Assembly (NCBI GenBank): GCA_014656495.1
Contig: BNCN01000006.1
Span: forward strand, 1-64,000
Length of the DNA stretch: 64,000 bases
Origin: Comamonas sp. KCTC 72670
Lineage (GTDB): Bacteria > Myxococcota > Myxococcia > Myxococcales > Myxococcaceae
Direction of reading: 5' to 3'
A program made the position numbers and the translations under genes. This document shows, piece by piece, positions 18,550-27,035 of the stretch. The notes beneath the pieces are model-generated. The model was not told the origin of the DNA and made no database searches. It saw nothing but the letters and a program-made list of their open reading frames with translations. Every line of letters starts with the position of its first letter. Position 1 is the stretch's first letter.

Positions 18550-19614
18550 TCACGACTCTCCTCGGGACCGCCGCGCCGGAAGGCGGCGGTTGGGGGCCTC
18601 CGGGGCGACTGTCGGGCGTCCGACGGTCAATTCTCCGGCCACCGGCGCCTGGAGGTAACGCGCCAGGCCCTGCGCCGAGCCGGCGTGGTAGGCCAGCCCC
18701 TGCATCAGCTTCACCAGGGCCGCCGAGGGCGTCATGTCCGCGCCCCCCACCGCCCCGGCCTCCAGGGCCGCCGCTCCCGACTCATACAAGGACAGGTCCA
18801 CCCCATTCCGGTGGGCCTGGCTGACCACCACCACCGGGACGCCCCGCTCCCGCGCCTGGAGGAAGAGGGGGCGCAGGGAGCGGCCCTGCTCCGGGTCGAT
18901 GGGGAAGTTGCCGGCCCCGTACGCCTCCAGGACCAGGCCCCGGACATGGGGCAACAGCTGGAGCGGCAGGGCGGGATCCAGCCCCGGGTACACCTTCAAG
19001 AGGAAGACCCGCGGATCCAGCCGCTCGAAGAGGCGGAAGGCGCCCCGGGACTTGAGGCCGGGCTCGAAGGTGGCGTCCACGCCCAGGGTGCCCAGCACGG
19101 GGAAGTTGGGGCTGTCGAAGGCGTCGTACTCGGCGACCTTCACCTTGCGGGCGCGGTTGCCCCGGTAGAGGTGCGAGTCGAAGCAGATCGTGACCTCCCG
19201 GGGGCCCTGGAGCGCGGACATCACCGCGTCGATGAGGTTGAGCCGCGCGTCCGAGCGGATCTTCCCCAGCGGCCGCTGCGAACCCGTCAACACCACGGGG
19301 CAGGGCGGGTTGCGCAACATCAAGGAGAGCGCGCTGGCGGTATAGGCCAGCGTGTCCGTGCCATGGGTCACCACGGCCCCGTCGAAGTGGGGGAGGCGGG
19401 CATGGAGGTGGGCCGCCATCCGGCTCCAGAGCTCGGGCTGCATCTCCGAGCTGTCCAGGTTGCTGAACAGCTCCAGCTCGATGTCGGCCAGCTCGAACAG
19501 CTCCGGCACGCGGGCCTTGAGCGTCTTGAAGAAGGCCGCGGGACGCAGGGCGGACGGGCGTCCCCCGGCCATTCCGAGCGTACCCCCCGTATGCAGCAGC
19601 AGGACTCTGGGCAT
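18550..19614 (-). CDS. Asparaginase family protein (type I-like)
   Basis: 354 residues. Both active-site signatures are present: LLHTGGTLGM (Thr12, the nucleophile position) and AVVTHGTDTLAYTASALS with the second Thr-Asp pair; SDARLNLIDA also fits the family. It hydrolyses L-asparagine to aspartate and ammonia. With no signal peptide it is probably a cytoplasmic, type I enzyme. The start at 19614 (MPRVLLL) is preferred to 19638 because the first beta strand begins there. The C-terminal tail (about 330-354) is Arg/Pro-rich and non-conserved. The adjacent gene at 19687 is transcribed divergently. Confidence 0.9.
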   Translation of the reverse strand: MPRVLLLHTGGTLGMAGGRPSALRPAAFFKTLKARVPELFELADIELELFSNLDSSEMQPELWSRMAAHLHARLPHFDGAVVTHGTDTLAYTASALSLMLRNPPCPVVLTGSQRPLGKIRSDARLNLIDAVMSALQGPREVTICFDSHLYRGNRARKVKVAEYDAFDSPNFPVLGTLGVDATFEPGLKSRGAFRLFERLDPRVFLLKVYPGLDPALPLQLLPHVRGLVLEAYGAGNFPIDPEQGRSLRPLFLQARERGVPVVVVSQAHRNGVDLSLYESGAAALEAGAVGGADMTPSAALVKLMQGLAYHAGSAQGLARYLQAPVAGELTVGRPTVAPEAPNRRLPARRSRGES

Positions 19615-19686
19615 GATGAACAGGCGCTTCCCTGCCAAGGCTGGCGTTGCTTTACAAGCCCCCCGCGCGTCGCTAAGACCCGCCGC

Positions 19687-20670
19687 GTGCTCCTTTCCTG
19701 CTGGAAGCGTGTCGTTCCCCTGCTGGCCGCCGCGGTTCTGACGGCCCCGGGGTGCAAGAATCCCGAGAGCGCGGCCCCCGCTGGAGGCCAGTCGTCGGCG
19801 CCCGCCCCCGCGGCCCCGGCCACCCCACCCCCCGCGCAGCCCGCCGCGCCCGCGGATCCGGCCGCCGTCCTGTCAGGCATCCCGGGCATGGACTTCTCCT
19901 CGCTGTCGCCCACGGCGAAGCGGGAGCTGGCCGACGTGCTCAGCGACAACTTCTGTTACTGCGGCTGCCCCCACACGCTGGGCGCCTGTTTGAAGTCGCA
20001 CACCCCCTGCAAGCACGCCCGGCGAATGACGCAGCTGGCCGCGCGCATGGTGTCCGAGGGTGTTCCGGCCACCGAGGCCATCCTCACCCTGTCCTCGTAC
20101 TACCAGGGGTTCCCGAGCCCCCGGGCGCAGTTCAAGGTGGATGACCGGATGTGCACCGGCGCCGCCAGCGCCCCCGTGACGGTGGTGGAGTTCTCCGACT
20201 TCGAGTGCCCCTACTGCGCCAAGGCCCGCCCGGTGCTGGAGGCCTTCGCCAAGAAGCACGCGCAGCAGGTGCGCTTCTGCTACCTGCCGTTCCCCCTGTC
20301 CATGCACCCCAACGCGGTGCCGGCGGCCCAGGCCGTCCTGTGGGCGCGGGACCAGGGCAAGTTCTGGCAGATGCATGACGCGCTCTTCGAGCACCAGTCC
20401 AACCTCCGCCCGGAGGCGATTGCCACCCTGGCGACATCCCTGGGCCTGGACGGTACGAAGCTGGCCGCGTTGCTGAAGACGGACGCGTATAAGGAAGAGC
20501 TGGACAACTACCGCAGCCAGGGCCGCGCGGCGGGCATCAGCGGCACGCCTTCGGTGTACTTCAACGGGCGCGCGGTGGAGCTGTCATTCGTGGAGGCCAG
20601 CATGCTCACCCACAGCCTGGAAGACGAGCTGGAGTGGTCCGCCAACAAGAACGCCTGGGCGGCTGACTGA
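19687..20670 (+). CDS. DsbA-like thioredoxin-fold lipoprotein with extra Cys cluster
   Basis: 327 residues from a GTG start. The N-terminus (LLSCWKRVVPLLAAAVLTAPGC) looks like a lipoprotein signal with Cys after PG, followed by a Pro/Ala linker. Residues about 78-125 hold an unusual Cys-rich helical segment (NFCYCGCPHTLGACLKSHTPC). The C-terminal part is a DsbA/DsbG-type thioredoxin domain with VVEFSDFECPYCAKARPVLE (CPYC active site) and the cis-Pro loop SGTPSVYFNG. Likely a periplasmic thiol oxidoreductase. The Cys-rich segment recalls the CcmH-type haem-chaperone motif but is not an exact match. Read-through into longer upstream frames is antisense to the asparaginase gene and not real. Confidence 0.82.
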   Translation: MLLSCWKRVVPLLAAAVLTAPGCKNPESAAPAGGQSSAPAPAAPATPPPAQPAAPADPAAVLSGIPGMDFSSLSPTAKRELADVLSDNFCYCGCPHTLGACLKSHTPCKHARRMTQLAARMVSEGVPATEAILTLSSYYQGFPSPRAQFKVDDRMCTGAASAPVTVVEFSDFECPYCAKARPVLEAFAKKHAQQVRFCYLPFPLSMHPNAVPAAQAVLWARDQGKFWQMHDALFEHQSNLRPEAIATLATSLGLDGTKLAALLKTDAYKEELDNYRSQGRAAGISGTPSVYFNGRAVELSFVEASMLTHSLEDELEWSANKNAWAAD

Positions 20671-20677
20671 CGCCGTC

Positions 20678-22024
20678 ATGACCACGCCCCGCTTCCGCAT
20701 CGACGCATCGGCGCAGCTCGTCCCCGAGGACCGACTCGCGCCCTCGCCGCTCGCGGGCCGCTCGGGGACGTACGCGCTGATGGCCACGGCGCCCGACCTG
20801 CTGGTGTTCTCACGGACGCCCGCGGAGGGCGGCTCCATTCCGCTGCCTCGCGTGGTGCTGTCCGGCGACGCGGGCGGGTTCCCGCTGTCGGACCTCATCG
20901 CGTTCCTCAGCCAGTCCCGGTGGACGGGCGTCGTGCGCGTGCACGCCCCGGGCGGTGAGCGCTCCGTCACCCTGCGCGAGGGCGAGGTGCGAGGCGCGTC
21001 CTCCGACGACCCCGCGGACCGCCTGGGCGAGGTGCTGGTGCGGATGGGCTACGTGGAGCGGCCCCAGGTGGAGGCCACCCTGCGCGAGCACCCGCCGTCC
21101 AAGGTGGGGCGCGCGCTGGTGGAGAAGGGGCTGCTCAAGTCGCACGACCTCTTCAAGTGCGTCACCCACCAGGTGAGCGAGATCTTCCACGCCATCGTCC
21201 TGTGCCGGGAGGGGAGCTTCTTCCTCATCGACCAGCCGGTGGAGGACAAGTCGGGCCACATCATCCAGCTCTCCACGCAGAGCCTGCTGATGGACAGCAT
21301 CCGGAAGATCGACGAGATGGCGCACTTCCGGAAGCGCATCCCCCACGGCCGGCTGTACGTGACGCGCAAGCGTCCGTCCGACGGCAAGCTGGAGGAGGAT
21401 GAGGACCGGGTGCTGGGCCTGCTCGACGGGCGGCGCACGCTGCTCGAGCTGGGGCATGCGGCCCGGCTGTCCGAGTTCGATGTCACCAAGGTCGTCTTCC
21501 GGTTGCTGGAGGGCGGCTTCGCGTCGGTGACGGACAAGCCGCTGATGGTGCCGGCGCCCGGCGTGCCGACGCCGATTCCGCAGCCGCCCGAGCGCACGGC
21601 CTCGGCGACGCCGCAGGCCCGGCCGGCCGCGCGGCCCGCGACGGCGGTGGATCCGCGTCCGGTGGCGCGCGTCTTCAATTTCATCTTCCGGGAGATTCGC
21701 GACGAGGTGGCCAAGCAGGGCATGGACCGCGAGTTCATCGCCGCCGCCAACGCCGCGCTCTCGGGGCAGGGGCTGACGTCGTCTCCGGTGCTGGAGGGGC
21801 TCGCGTTCGTCCCGGATGGCAGCCTGCCGGAGAACAAGCTCATCGAGAGCTTCGAGCGCCACCGCGCGCAGCTGGGCAGCGAGCCGCTGGCCACCTTCCG
21901 CCAGGCGCTCAGTGACATGATGTTCTTCCTGCTCTTCCAGGCCGGTGAGTTGCTGGAGTCGCGCGCGGACGAGGACCTCGCCCGGCGCGTGAAGGAACTG
22001 CTGGCCACGCTCGAGGTACCGTGA
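20678..22024 (+). CDS. DUF4388 domain protein
   Basis: 448 residues. The middle part (about 65-190) reads GFPLSDLIAFLSQSRWTGVVRV, then GGERSVTLREGEVRGASSDDPADRLGE, typical of DUF4388 (PatA N-terminus-like) proteins that are abundant in myxobacteria and often tied to signalling. A wHTH-like segment (VLGLLDGRRTLLELG, SEFDVTKVVFRLLEGGF) follows, then a Pro/Ala linker and a C-terminal helical region of about 130 residues. No membrane segment. It begins 7 bp after the DsbA-like gene and overlaps truD by 4 bp, so these three genes probably form an operon. Molecular role unknown. Confidence 0.75.
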   Translation: MTTPRFRIDASAQLVPEDRLAPSPLAGRSGTYALMATAPDLLVFSRTPAEGGSIPLPRVVLSGDAGGFPLSDLIAFLSQSRWTGVVRVHAPGGERSVTLREGEVRGASSDDPADRLGEVLVRMGYVERPQVEATLREHPPSKVGRALVEKGLLKSHDLFKCVTHQVSEIFHAIVLCREGSFFLIDQPVEDKSGHIIQLSTQSLLMDSIRKIDEMAHFRKRIPHGRLYVTRKRPSDGKLEEDEDRVLGLLDGRRTLLELGHAARLSEFDVTKVVFRLLEGGFASVTDKPLMVPAPGVPTPIPQPPERTASATPQARPAARPATAVDPRPVARVFNFIFREIRDEVAKQGMDREFIAAANAALSGQGLTSSPVLEGLAFVPDGSLPENKLIESFERHRAQLGSEPLATFRQALSDMMFFLLFQAGELLESRADEDLARRVKELLATLEVP

Positions 22025-23055
22025 CGGATTCTGGATGGCCGCGCCTGACGGCGGAGGTGCCCGGCTGTGGGGGCGCCTTCAAGCTGGTGCCGGAGGATTT
22101 CGAAGTCGAGGAGCTGCCCGCGTACCTGCCTTCCGGGGCAGGGGAGCATCTCTACCTGTGGGTGGAGAAGCGGGGCAGGGATACACGCGAGCTGGTGCGC
22201 GCGCTGGCCGCGTCGCTGGGCGTCTCCGAGGATGACATCGGCGTCGCGGGGATGAAGGACCGGCAGGCCGTGACCCGGCAGCTCGTGTCCGTGCCCGCGC
22301 GCGCCGAGCCCAAGGTGCCGGAGTTCTCCCTGGACGGAGTCCAGGTGCTCTGGACGAAGCGCCACGGAAACAAGCTCCGCACGGGCCACCTGCGCGGCAA
22401 CCGCTTCCGCTTGCGGCTGCGGGGCGTGAAGGACGTGGGCGCGGCGCGCGAGAGCTTCTCCCGGCTGGTGGCGCAGGGCGTGCCGAACTACTTCGGTGAG
22501 CAGCGCTTCGGCCGCGCGGGCGACAACGCGGACCTGGGCCGGTTGTTGGTGCTGGGCCAGCGGCTGCCGAAGCGTCCGGACCGGTTCCAGCGCAAGTTGT
22601 ACCTGTCCGCCTTCCAGTCGCGCCTGTTCAACCGGGCGTTGGCGGAGCGGTTGAGCGCGGGCACGTTGGCCACCGCGCTGCTCGGGGACGTGCTGCGCAA
22701 GGAAGAGACGGGCGGCCTGTTCGTGTGCGAGGCGCCGGACGTGGACGGCCCGCGCGTGGCGGCGTTCGAGGTGAGCCCGGCGGGGCCGCTGTTCGGGCCG
22801 AAGATGACGGCCTCCGCCGGTGCCGTGGCCGAAGCCGAGGCGCGGCTGTTGTCCGAGGAGGGCGTCACGCCGGACGACTTCAAGCGCGGTGGTGGTGAGA
22901 CGGAAGGCAGCCGCCGCCCCTACCGCGTCCGGCTGGGCGCCGCCGAGCTGACCCCGGAGACGACGCCGGAAGGCGAGGACCTCTGGTTGACGTTCGAGCT
23001 GCCTCGGGGCGCGTACGCCACCGAGGTGCTCCACGAGCTGCTCAAGGACGGCTGA
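22021..23055 (+). CDS. truD: tRNA pseudouridine(13) synthase
   Basis: 344 residues. The TruD signature is GVAGMKDRQAVTRQ with catalytic Asp80, the same number as in the E. coli enzyme. DFEVEELPAYLPSGAGEHLYLWVEKRG and PNYFGEQRFG are further family blocks, and the TRUD insertion region follows. It isomerises U13 of certain tRNAs. The GTG start overlaps the stop of the DUF4388 gene in GTGA, which supports translational coupling; the first block aligns with the family from this start. A hairpin follows 40 bp after the stop. Confidence 0.95.
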   Translation: MTDSGWPRLTAEVPGCGGAFKLVPEDFEVEELPAYLPSGAGEHLYLWVEKRGRDTRELVRALAASLGVSEDDIGVAGMKDRQAVTRQLVSVPARAEPKVPEFSLDGVQVLWTKRHGNKLRTGHLRGNRFRLRLRGVKDVGAARESFSRLVAQGVPNYFGEQRFGRAGDNADLGRLLVLGQRLPKRPDRFQRKLYLSAFQSRLFNRALAERLSAGTLATALLGDVLRKEETGGLFVCEAPDVDGPRVAAFEVSPAGPLFGPKMTASAGAVAEAEARLLSEEGVTPDDFKRGGGETEGSRRPYRVRLGAAELTPETTPEGEDLWLTFELPRGAYATEVLHELLKDG

Positions 23056-23094
23056 GCCGGCGCGGGCTCTGGCGAACCGCTCCTCCCAAATGAA

Positions 23095-23128
23095 GACGCC
23101 TCCGCGGGCTGGTGGCCCGGGAGGCGTC
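23095..23128. terminator. Hairpin between convergent truD and OmpA genes
   Basis: GACGCCTCC (23095-23103) pairs with GGAGGCGTC (23120-23128), and the inner GCGGGC/GCCCGG extends the stem. It lies between the two convergent stop codons and could serve both directions, although neither side has a long T-run. Confidence 0.6.
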
Positions 23129-23171
23129 TGGCTGCGTGCCCCGGCCTGCGCGGCCGGGGCGGTGCTCGAGA

Positions 23172-24587
23172 CTACTCGGGGACCTTGAACTCGGTGCGGC
23201 GGTTCATGGCGCGGCCCGTCTTGGTGCTGTTGGGCGCGATGGGCTGCGTCTCACCGTAGCCCACGGCCAGCAGGCGGGCCGGGTCGATGCCGCGGCGGAT
23301 GAGCTGCGCCATCACCGCGTCCGCGCGGCGCTGCGACAGCCGCATGTTGGCGGCGTCGTTGCCCATGGAGTCCGTGTGGCCCTCGATGCGGATGCGCTTG
23401 AGCCACGGCGCGTCGCGCAGGGCCTGCGCCACGTCGTCGAGCACCGCGGTGCTCTGCTTGCCGTAGATCTTGTGCGAACCGGAGCTGAAGAGGATCTGCT
23501 TCTTGATCTCGATCCGGTCGCGCTTGATGACGACCATCTTGTACTGCTTGGGGCAGCCGCGCTCCTCCTGGACGCCGGGCTCTTCCGGGCACGCATCCAG
23601 CCGGTCCACGATGCCGTCACCGTCGCTGTCCTTGTCCGGGCAGCCGCCATTCTCCGCCGGGCCGGCCTCGTTCGGGCACTTGTCCTGGACGTCCGGCACG
23701 CCGTCCGCGTCGTTGTCGAGGTCCGGGCAGCCGTCCTCGTCCTGGAAGCCGTCGAAGTCCTCCGGCTCGTCCGGGCACTTGTCGTCCACGTCGAGGATGC
23801 CGTCACCGTCCCTGTCGACGATGGGGCAGCCCATGTTCTGCATGGGGCCGGCCTCGTTCGGGCACTTGTCCGCCGTGTCGATGATGCCGTCGCCGTCGTT
23901 GTCGAGGTCCGGGCAGCCGTCCTCGTCCTGGAAGCCGTCGAAGTCCTCGGCCTGGTCGGGGCACTTGTCCAGGTGGTCGGGGATGCCGTCGCCGTCGCGG
24001 TCCTTGGGGGCCTCGGCGGGGCAGCCCTGGTTCTCCGGCACGCCCGGGGTGAGCGGGCACTTGTCATTCACGTCCAGGATGCCGTCGCCGTCGTTGTCCG
24101 GGTCCGGGCAGCCGTCCTCGTCCTGGAAGCCGTCGAAGTCCTCGGCCTGGTCGGGGCAGGGGTCATCCTTGTCCAGGATGCCGTCGCCGTCGCTGTCCGT
24201 CTCCTCGATGCGGACCACGATTTGGGGCTGCTGCGGCTGCTGGGGCTGTTGCGGCTGCGGCTGCTGCGCCTCCGGCCGGTCGCGGACCAGCACCTGGCGC
24301 GGGCCGCAGTTCTTGGACAGCTCCAGCGCGCGGGTCACCGCGGCGTCCGCGGTGCGTGCGTGCGTGTCGGCGCGGCCGCTGTTGCCCTGGCTCAGCTCGC
24401 CCCGGGCGAAGTCGAGGTGGGCCTCGGCGGTGGCCAGCTCCACGGGGGCGCAGCGCAGGGCGCCGCTGCGGCGCGCGCGCTCCACGTTGGCCGCGAGCAC
24501 CTCCGTGTCCGCGCGAATCTTGCTGCCGCTGACACAGGAGAAGGTGAGGAGGAGGGGGAGCAGCGCGGCTAGGGAAGGACGCGTCAT
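23172..24587 (-). CDS. OmpA-family lipoprotein with thrombospondin type 3 repeats
   Basis: 471 residues. A lipoprotein signal ends in LLLTFSC. Residues about 20-105 are helical, followed by a Gln/Pro stretch and then a long run of Asp-rich TSP3 calcium-binding repeats (DSDGDGILD type) with three copies of DFDGFQDEDGCPD. The C-terminal OmpA domain (about 355-471) has KQILFSSGSHKI, IRIEGHTDSMGNDAANMRLSQRRADAV and NRRTEFKV, the peptidoglycan-binding motif. The protein likely bridges the outer membrane and the cell wall. The start at 24587 is chosen because the lipobox then sits at the usual distance. It follows the DUF4398 lipoprotein by 17 bp, so the two are co-transcribed. Confidence 0.9.
   Translation of the reverse strand: MTRPSLAALLPLLLTFSCVSGSKIRADTEVLAANVERARRSGALRCAPVELATAEAHLDFARGELSQGNSGRADTHARTADAAVTRALELSKNCGPRQVLVRDRPEAQQPQPQQPQQPQQPQIVVRIEETDSDGDGILDKDDPCPDQAEDFDGFQDEDGCPDPDNDGDGILDVNDKCPLTPGVPENQGCPAEAPKDRDGDGIPDHLDKCPDQAEDFDGFQDEDGCPDLDNDGDGIIDTADKCPNEAGPMQNMGCPIVDRDGDGILDVDDKCPDEPEDFDGFQDEDGCPDLDNDADGVPDVQDKCPNEAGPAENGGCPDKDSDGDGIVDRLDACPEEPGVQEERGCPKQYKMVVIKRDRIEIKKQILFSSGSHKIYGKQSTAVLDDVAQALRDAPWLKRIRIEGHTDSMGNDAANMRLSQRRADAVMAQLIRRGIDPARLLAVGYGETQPIAPNSTKTGRAMNRRTEFKVPE
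23733..24145 (-). repeat. Long tandem repeats encoding TSP3 units
   Basis: A near-identical coding block starting GTCCTCGTCCTGGAAGCCGT (plus-strand text) occurs at 23733, 23919 and 24114, giving repeat periods of 186 and 195 bp. The repeats lie inside the OmpA/TSP3 gene and can recombine to change repeat number. Confidence 0.8.
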
Positions 24588-24604
24588 CGGGAAGCGCTCG
24601 GGCG

Positions 24605-24922
24605 TCACGGGTTCGGAGTGCGGCCGCCGGGCTCGTTGCCGCCAGCCACGGCCATGGCCTTCTCACGGGCCTCGTTGGCGTAGCGGGAGGCCTTCACGGC
24701 GAAGTCCACGCCCGCCTGGTAGTCGGAGTACCCCACCTCCTCGCGCGCCTTCGTGATGTACAGGTTGGCGGCAGTCCACTCGTAGGGCGCGAGTTGCTCC
24801 GCCCCGGCGGTGCGCGCGGCCTGGATCTGCACTTCGGCGTCGAGGATGTTCGCGGTGGACTTCACGGGACCGCACGCGGTGAGCGCTCCCGACACCGCCA
24901 CCAACGCCATCAGCTTCTTCAT
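24605..24922 (-). CDS. DUF4398 lipoprotein
   Basis: 105 residues. MKKLMALVAVSGALTACG is a textbook lipoprotein signal with lipobox LTAC. The mature part is one helical domain (EVQIQAARTAGAEQLAPYEWTAANLYITKAREEVGYSDYQAG), which fits DUF4398, usually encoded beside OmpA-like proteins. The start at 24922 is preferred to 24967. It shares the operon with the OmpA/TSP3 lipoprotein 17 bp downstream, whose N-terminal region has a similar helical pattern (APVELATAEAHLDFARGEL), suggesting a duplicated or matching domain and perhaps a complex in the outer membrane. Role unknown. Confidence 0.8.
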   Translation of the reverse strand: MKKLMALVAVSGALTACGPVKSTANILDAEVQIQAARTAGAEQLAPYEWTAANLYITKAREEVGYSDYQAGVDFAVKASRYANEAREKAMAVAGGNEPGGRTPNP

Positions 24923-25071
24923 AGGGTGGCGCCTCTGGAGAGGGGTGAATCCTGGCGGTCGTATCAATCGCCCCCTGGAGGGTCAAGAATCGGGCATCCG
25001 CGCCGACCGGGGGGACGGGCAGGGGGAGGGACTTTGACGGCCGCCGCGGCCCTTGCCATCGTCCCGTCCCC

Positions 25072-26055
25072 GTGCACCCGTCCGCCCGACTCGTCCTCGT
25101 GTTGTCGCTGCTCCTCCCCTGGGTCGCCCTGTCCGGGCCGGGGGCCGCCGCCAAGCGGGGTTCCCGCCGCGCCGAGACGGAGGCCGTCGTCCAGGCCGTG
25201 GCGGAGGGCGGCGCCGTTCCCCCCGCCATCTCCCGCCTGCGCTTCCTGCGCGAGGAGGCCTTCGCGGCCCGGGAGATCACCACCACCCTCAGCACGGTCC
25301 ACGAGGAGCGCCTGCGCCGCAACCTCACCGCCGTGCTGGCGGGATTGGGGACGCGCGCCGCCGAGCCCACCCTGGCGCGGCTCGCCTCGGACGAGGACAG
25401 CGCGGTCCGGATGTACGCCGCCCAGGGGCTGGCGAAGCTCAACAGCCGCCTGACGCAGGTGATGGTGCCCCTGCTGGAGGACAAGAGCAGCGGCGTGCGC
25501 CGCGAGGCCGCGAGGGCCCTGGGCGCCTCCCGCAACGCGAAGATGGGGCCCGTCCTGGTGAAGGCGGCCAAGGCGGAGAAGGAGCTGGAGGTGCGCGCCG
25601 CGATGCTCGCCGCGGTGGGTGACACCGGCGATGCCAAGCAGGGCGCGGCGCTGAAGGAGTTCCTCGCGAGCGATTCTGAGAGCACCCGCTTCGCCGCGGC
25701 GAAGGGGCTGTGCCGCCTGGGCTCGCCCGACGGGTTCGCCTTCGCCGGCAAGCTGCTCGGCTCGGAGGACCGCTTCGTGCGCCGCCAGGGGCTGGAGCTC
25801 TACGAGGGCGTCAACGCCAAGAAGGCCGCGCCCGCCCTGAAGCCGCTCCTGGAGGACAAGGACCGCGCGCTGGCCGCCAGCGCCGCCCGCATCCTCCACG
25901 ACGGCGGCGACGCGTCCATGCTGGAGTGGCTGGTGCTGGCGTCGTGGAACGCGAAGTCCGACGAGAAGCTCGCCTACGAGCGCGAGCTGGAGACGCTCCA
26001 GCTCCGCGACGACCGGCGCAAGGCCATCCTGCGCAAGGCGGGTGTCGCGCAATGA
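25072..26055 (+). CDS. Secreted HEAT-repeat protein
   Basis: 327 residues from a GTG start, with a hydrophobic signal (LVLVLSLLLPWVALSGPGAAA). The mature part consists of about seven HEAT/PBS-lyase-like repeats, e.g. EDSAVRMYAAQGLAKL, DKSSGVRREAARALGASRN and SDSESTRFAAAKGLCRLG. It is a periplasmic or exported scaffold by inference. It overlaps the following DUF1460 gene by 4 bp (ATGA), so they are likely translated together and may act in one pathway at the cell wall. No enzymatic motif is seen. Confidence 0.75.
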   Translation: MHPSARLVLVLSLLLPWVALSGPGAAAKRGSRRAETEAVVQAVAEGGAVPPAISRLRFLREEAFAAREITTTLSTVHEERLRRNLTAVLAGLGTRAAEPTLARLASDEDSAVRMYAAQGLAKLNSRLTQVMVPLLEDKSSGVRREAARALGASRNAKMGPVLVKAAKAEKELEVRAAMLAAVGDTGDAKQGAALKEFLASDSESTRFAAAKGLCRLGSPDGFAFAGKLLGSEDRFVRRQGLELYEGVNAKKAAPALKPLLEDKDRALAASAARILHDGGDASMLEWLVLASWNAKSDEKLAYERELETLQLRDDRRKAILRKAGVAQ

Positions 26056-27017
26056 GCTGGAGCGCGGTCCTGGCCGCGGCGCTGCTGGCCCAGGCGCCCG
26101 GGGCCTCCAGTGCTTCGCTGGAGGCGGACGCCCGTCCTGGCGCCGAGGCCCTGCTCGAGTCCCCGGCCGCGTCCGCGCAGGTGGCCACGGCCCGCCCGGT
26201 GAAGCCCAACGGTTGGGTGGGGCTCAGCGCGGAGGCGCGCGCGGCGCTCGTGGCCGAGGACGCGGAGGCCCCGCTCGCCAGCCGGTTGCTGCGGATGAGC
26301 GAGCGCTTCATCAACACGCCCTATGTCCTGTCCCCGCTGGGAGAGGGCCACGGCGTGGACCCCGACCCCACGTTCCGGCTGGACGCGGTGGACTGCCTCA
26401 CCTTCGTGGAGCAGTCGATGGCGCTGAGCCTGGCCCGCAGCGAGGCGGAGGTGGCGCCGCTGCTGGAGCGCATCCGCTACGCGAGCACGCCCACCTATGA
26501 GGACCGCAACCACCTCATGGAGGCGCAGTGGCTGCCCAACAACATCCGCAAGGGCTTCCTGACGGACGTGACGCAGCGCTACGCGGGGGGCGACGCGGTG
26601 CCGGTGACGAAGGCGCTCACCCGGCACACCTGGCAGTCGCGCTCATCGCAGGCGCTGGGGCTCCCCAAGGCGCAGCAGGTGGTGGGCACGTACGCGCTCA
26701 ACATGCTGCCGTTGGAGCGGGTGATGGCGCACGCGCAGGACATCCCCTCGGGCACCATCCTGGTGGTGATGCGCGAGGACCTGCCGCTGAAGGTCACCCG
26801 CATCACCCACCTGGGCTTCGTGGTGCAGCGCAAGAAGCGCACGTACCTGCGGCATGCGTCGCGCGGTGGCTACAACCGCGTGGTGGACGAGGACCTGGAG
26901 ACGTTCCTCGCCCGCAACGCGCGCTATTCGAAGTGGAAGGTGACGGGCGTCAGCCTCTTCGCGCCCCGCCGGCCCGACGCGGCCAGCGGTGGCTCGGTGT
27001 CGCGCTCCGTCCCCTGA
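26052..27017 (+). CDS. DUF1460 (amidase-like, NlpC/P60-fold) protein
   Basis: 321 residues, exported by a weak N-terminal hydrophobic segment. The DUF1460 motifs are DAVDCLTFVEQSMAL, with the presumed catalytic Cys, and RITHLGFVVQRKK, with the His; YEDRNHLMEAQWLPNN is a further family block. Members structurally resemble NlpC/P60 and have been proposed to act as N-acetylmuramoyl-L-alanine amidases or in peptidoglycan recycling. The ATG at 26052 overlaps the stop of the HEAT-repeat gene. A periplasmic location and a wall-related task are inferred. Confidence 0.82.
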   Translation: MSWSAVLAAALLAQAPGASSASLEADARPGAEALLESPAASAQVATARPVKPNGWVGLSAEARAALVAEDAEAPLASRLLRMSERFINTPYVLSPLGEGHGVDPDPTFRLDAVDCLTFVEQSMALSLARSEAEVAPLLERIRYASTPTYEDRNHLMEAQWLPNNIRKGFLTDVTQRYAGGDAVPVTKALTRHTWQSRSSQALGLPKAQQVVGTYALNMLPLERVMAHAQDIPSGTILVVMREDLPLKVTRITHLGFVVQRKKRTYLRHASRGGYNRVVDEDLETFLARNARYSKWKVTGVSLFAPRRPDAASGGSVSRSVP

Positions 27018-27035
27018 AGGCCGGGGCCTCGCCGC

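Noticed and set aside
17932..19686. Extended N-terminus in frame with the DsbA-like gene
   Set aside because: It runs antisense through the GGDEF and asparaginase genes; the real start is the GTG at 19687 with the lipoprotein signal.
23733..24145. Possible CRISPR-like spaced repeats
   Set aside because: Spacing is 186-195 bp, and the units encode TSP3 calcium-binding motifs in frame.
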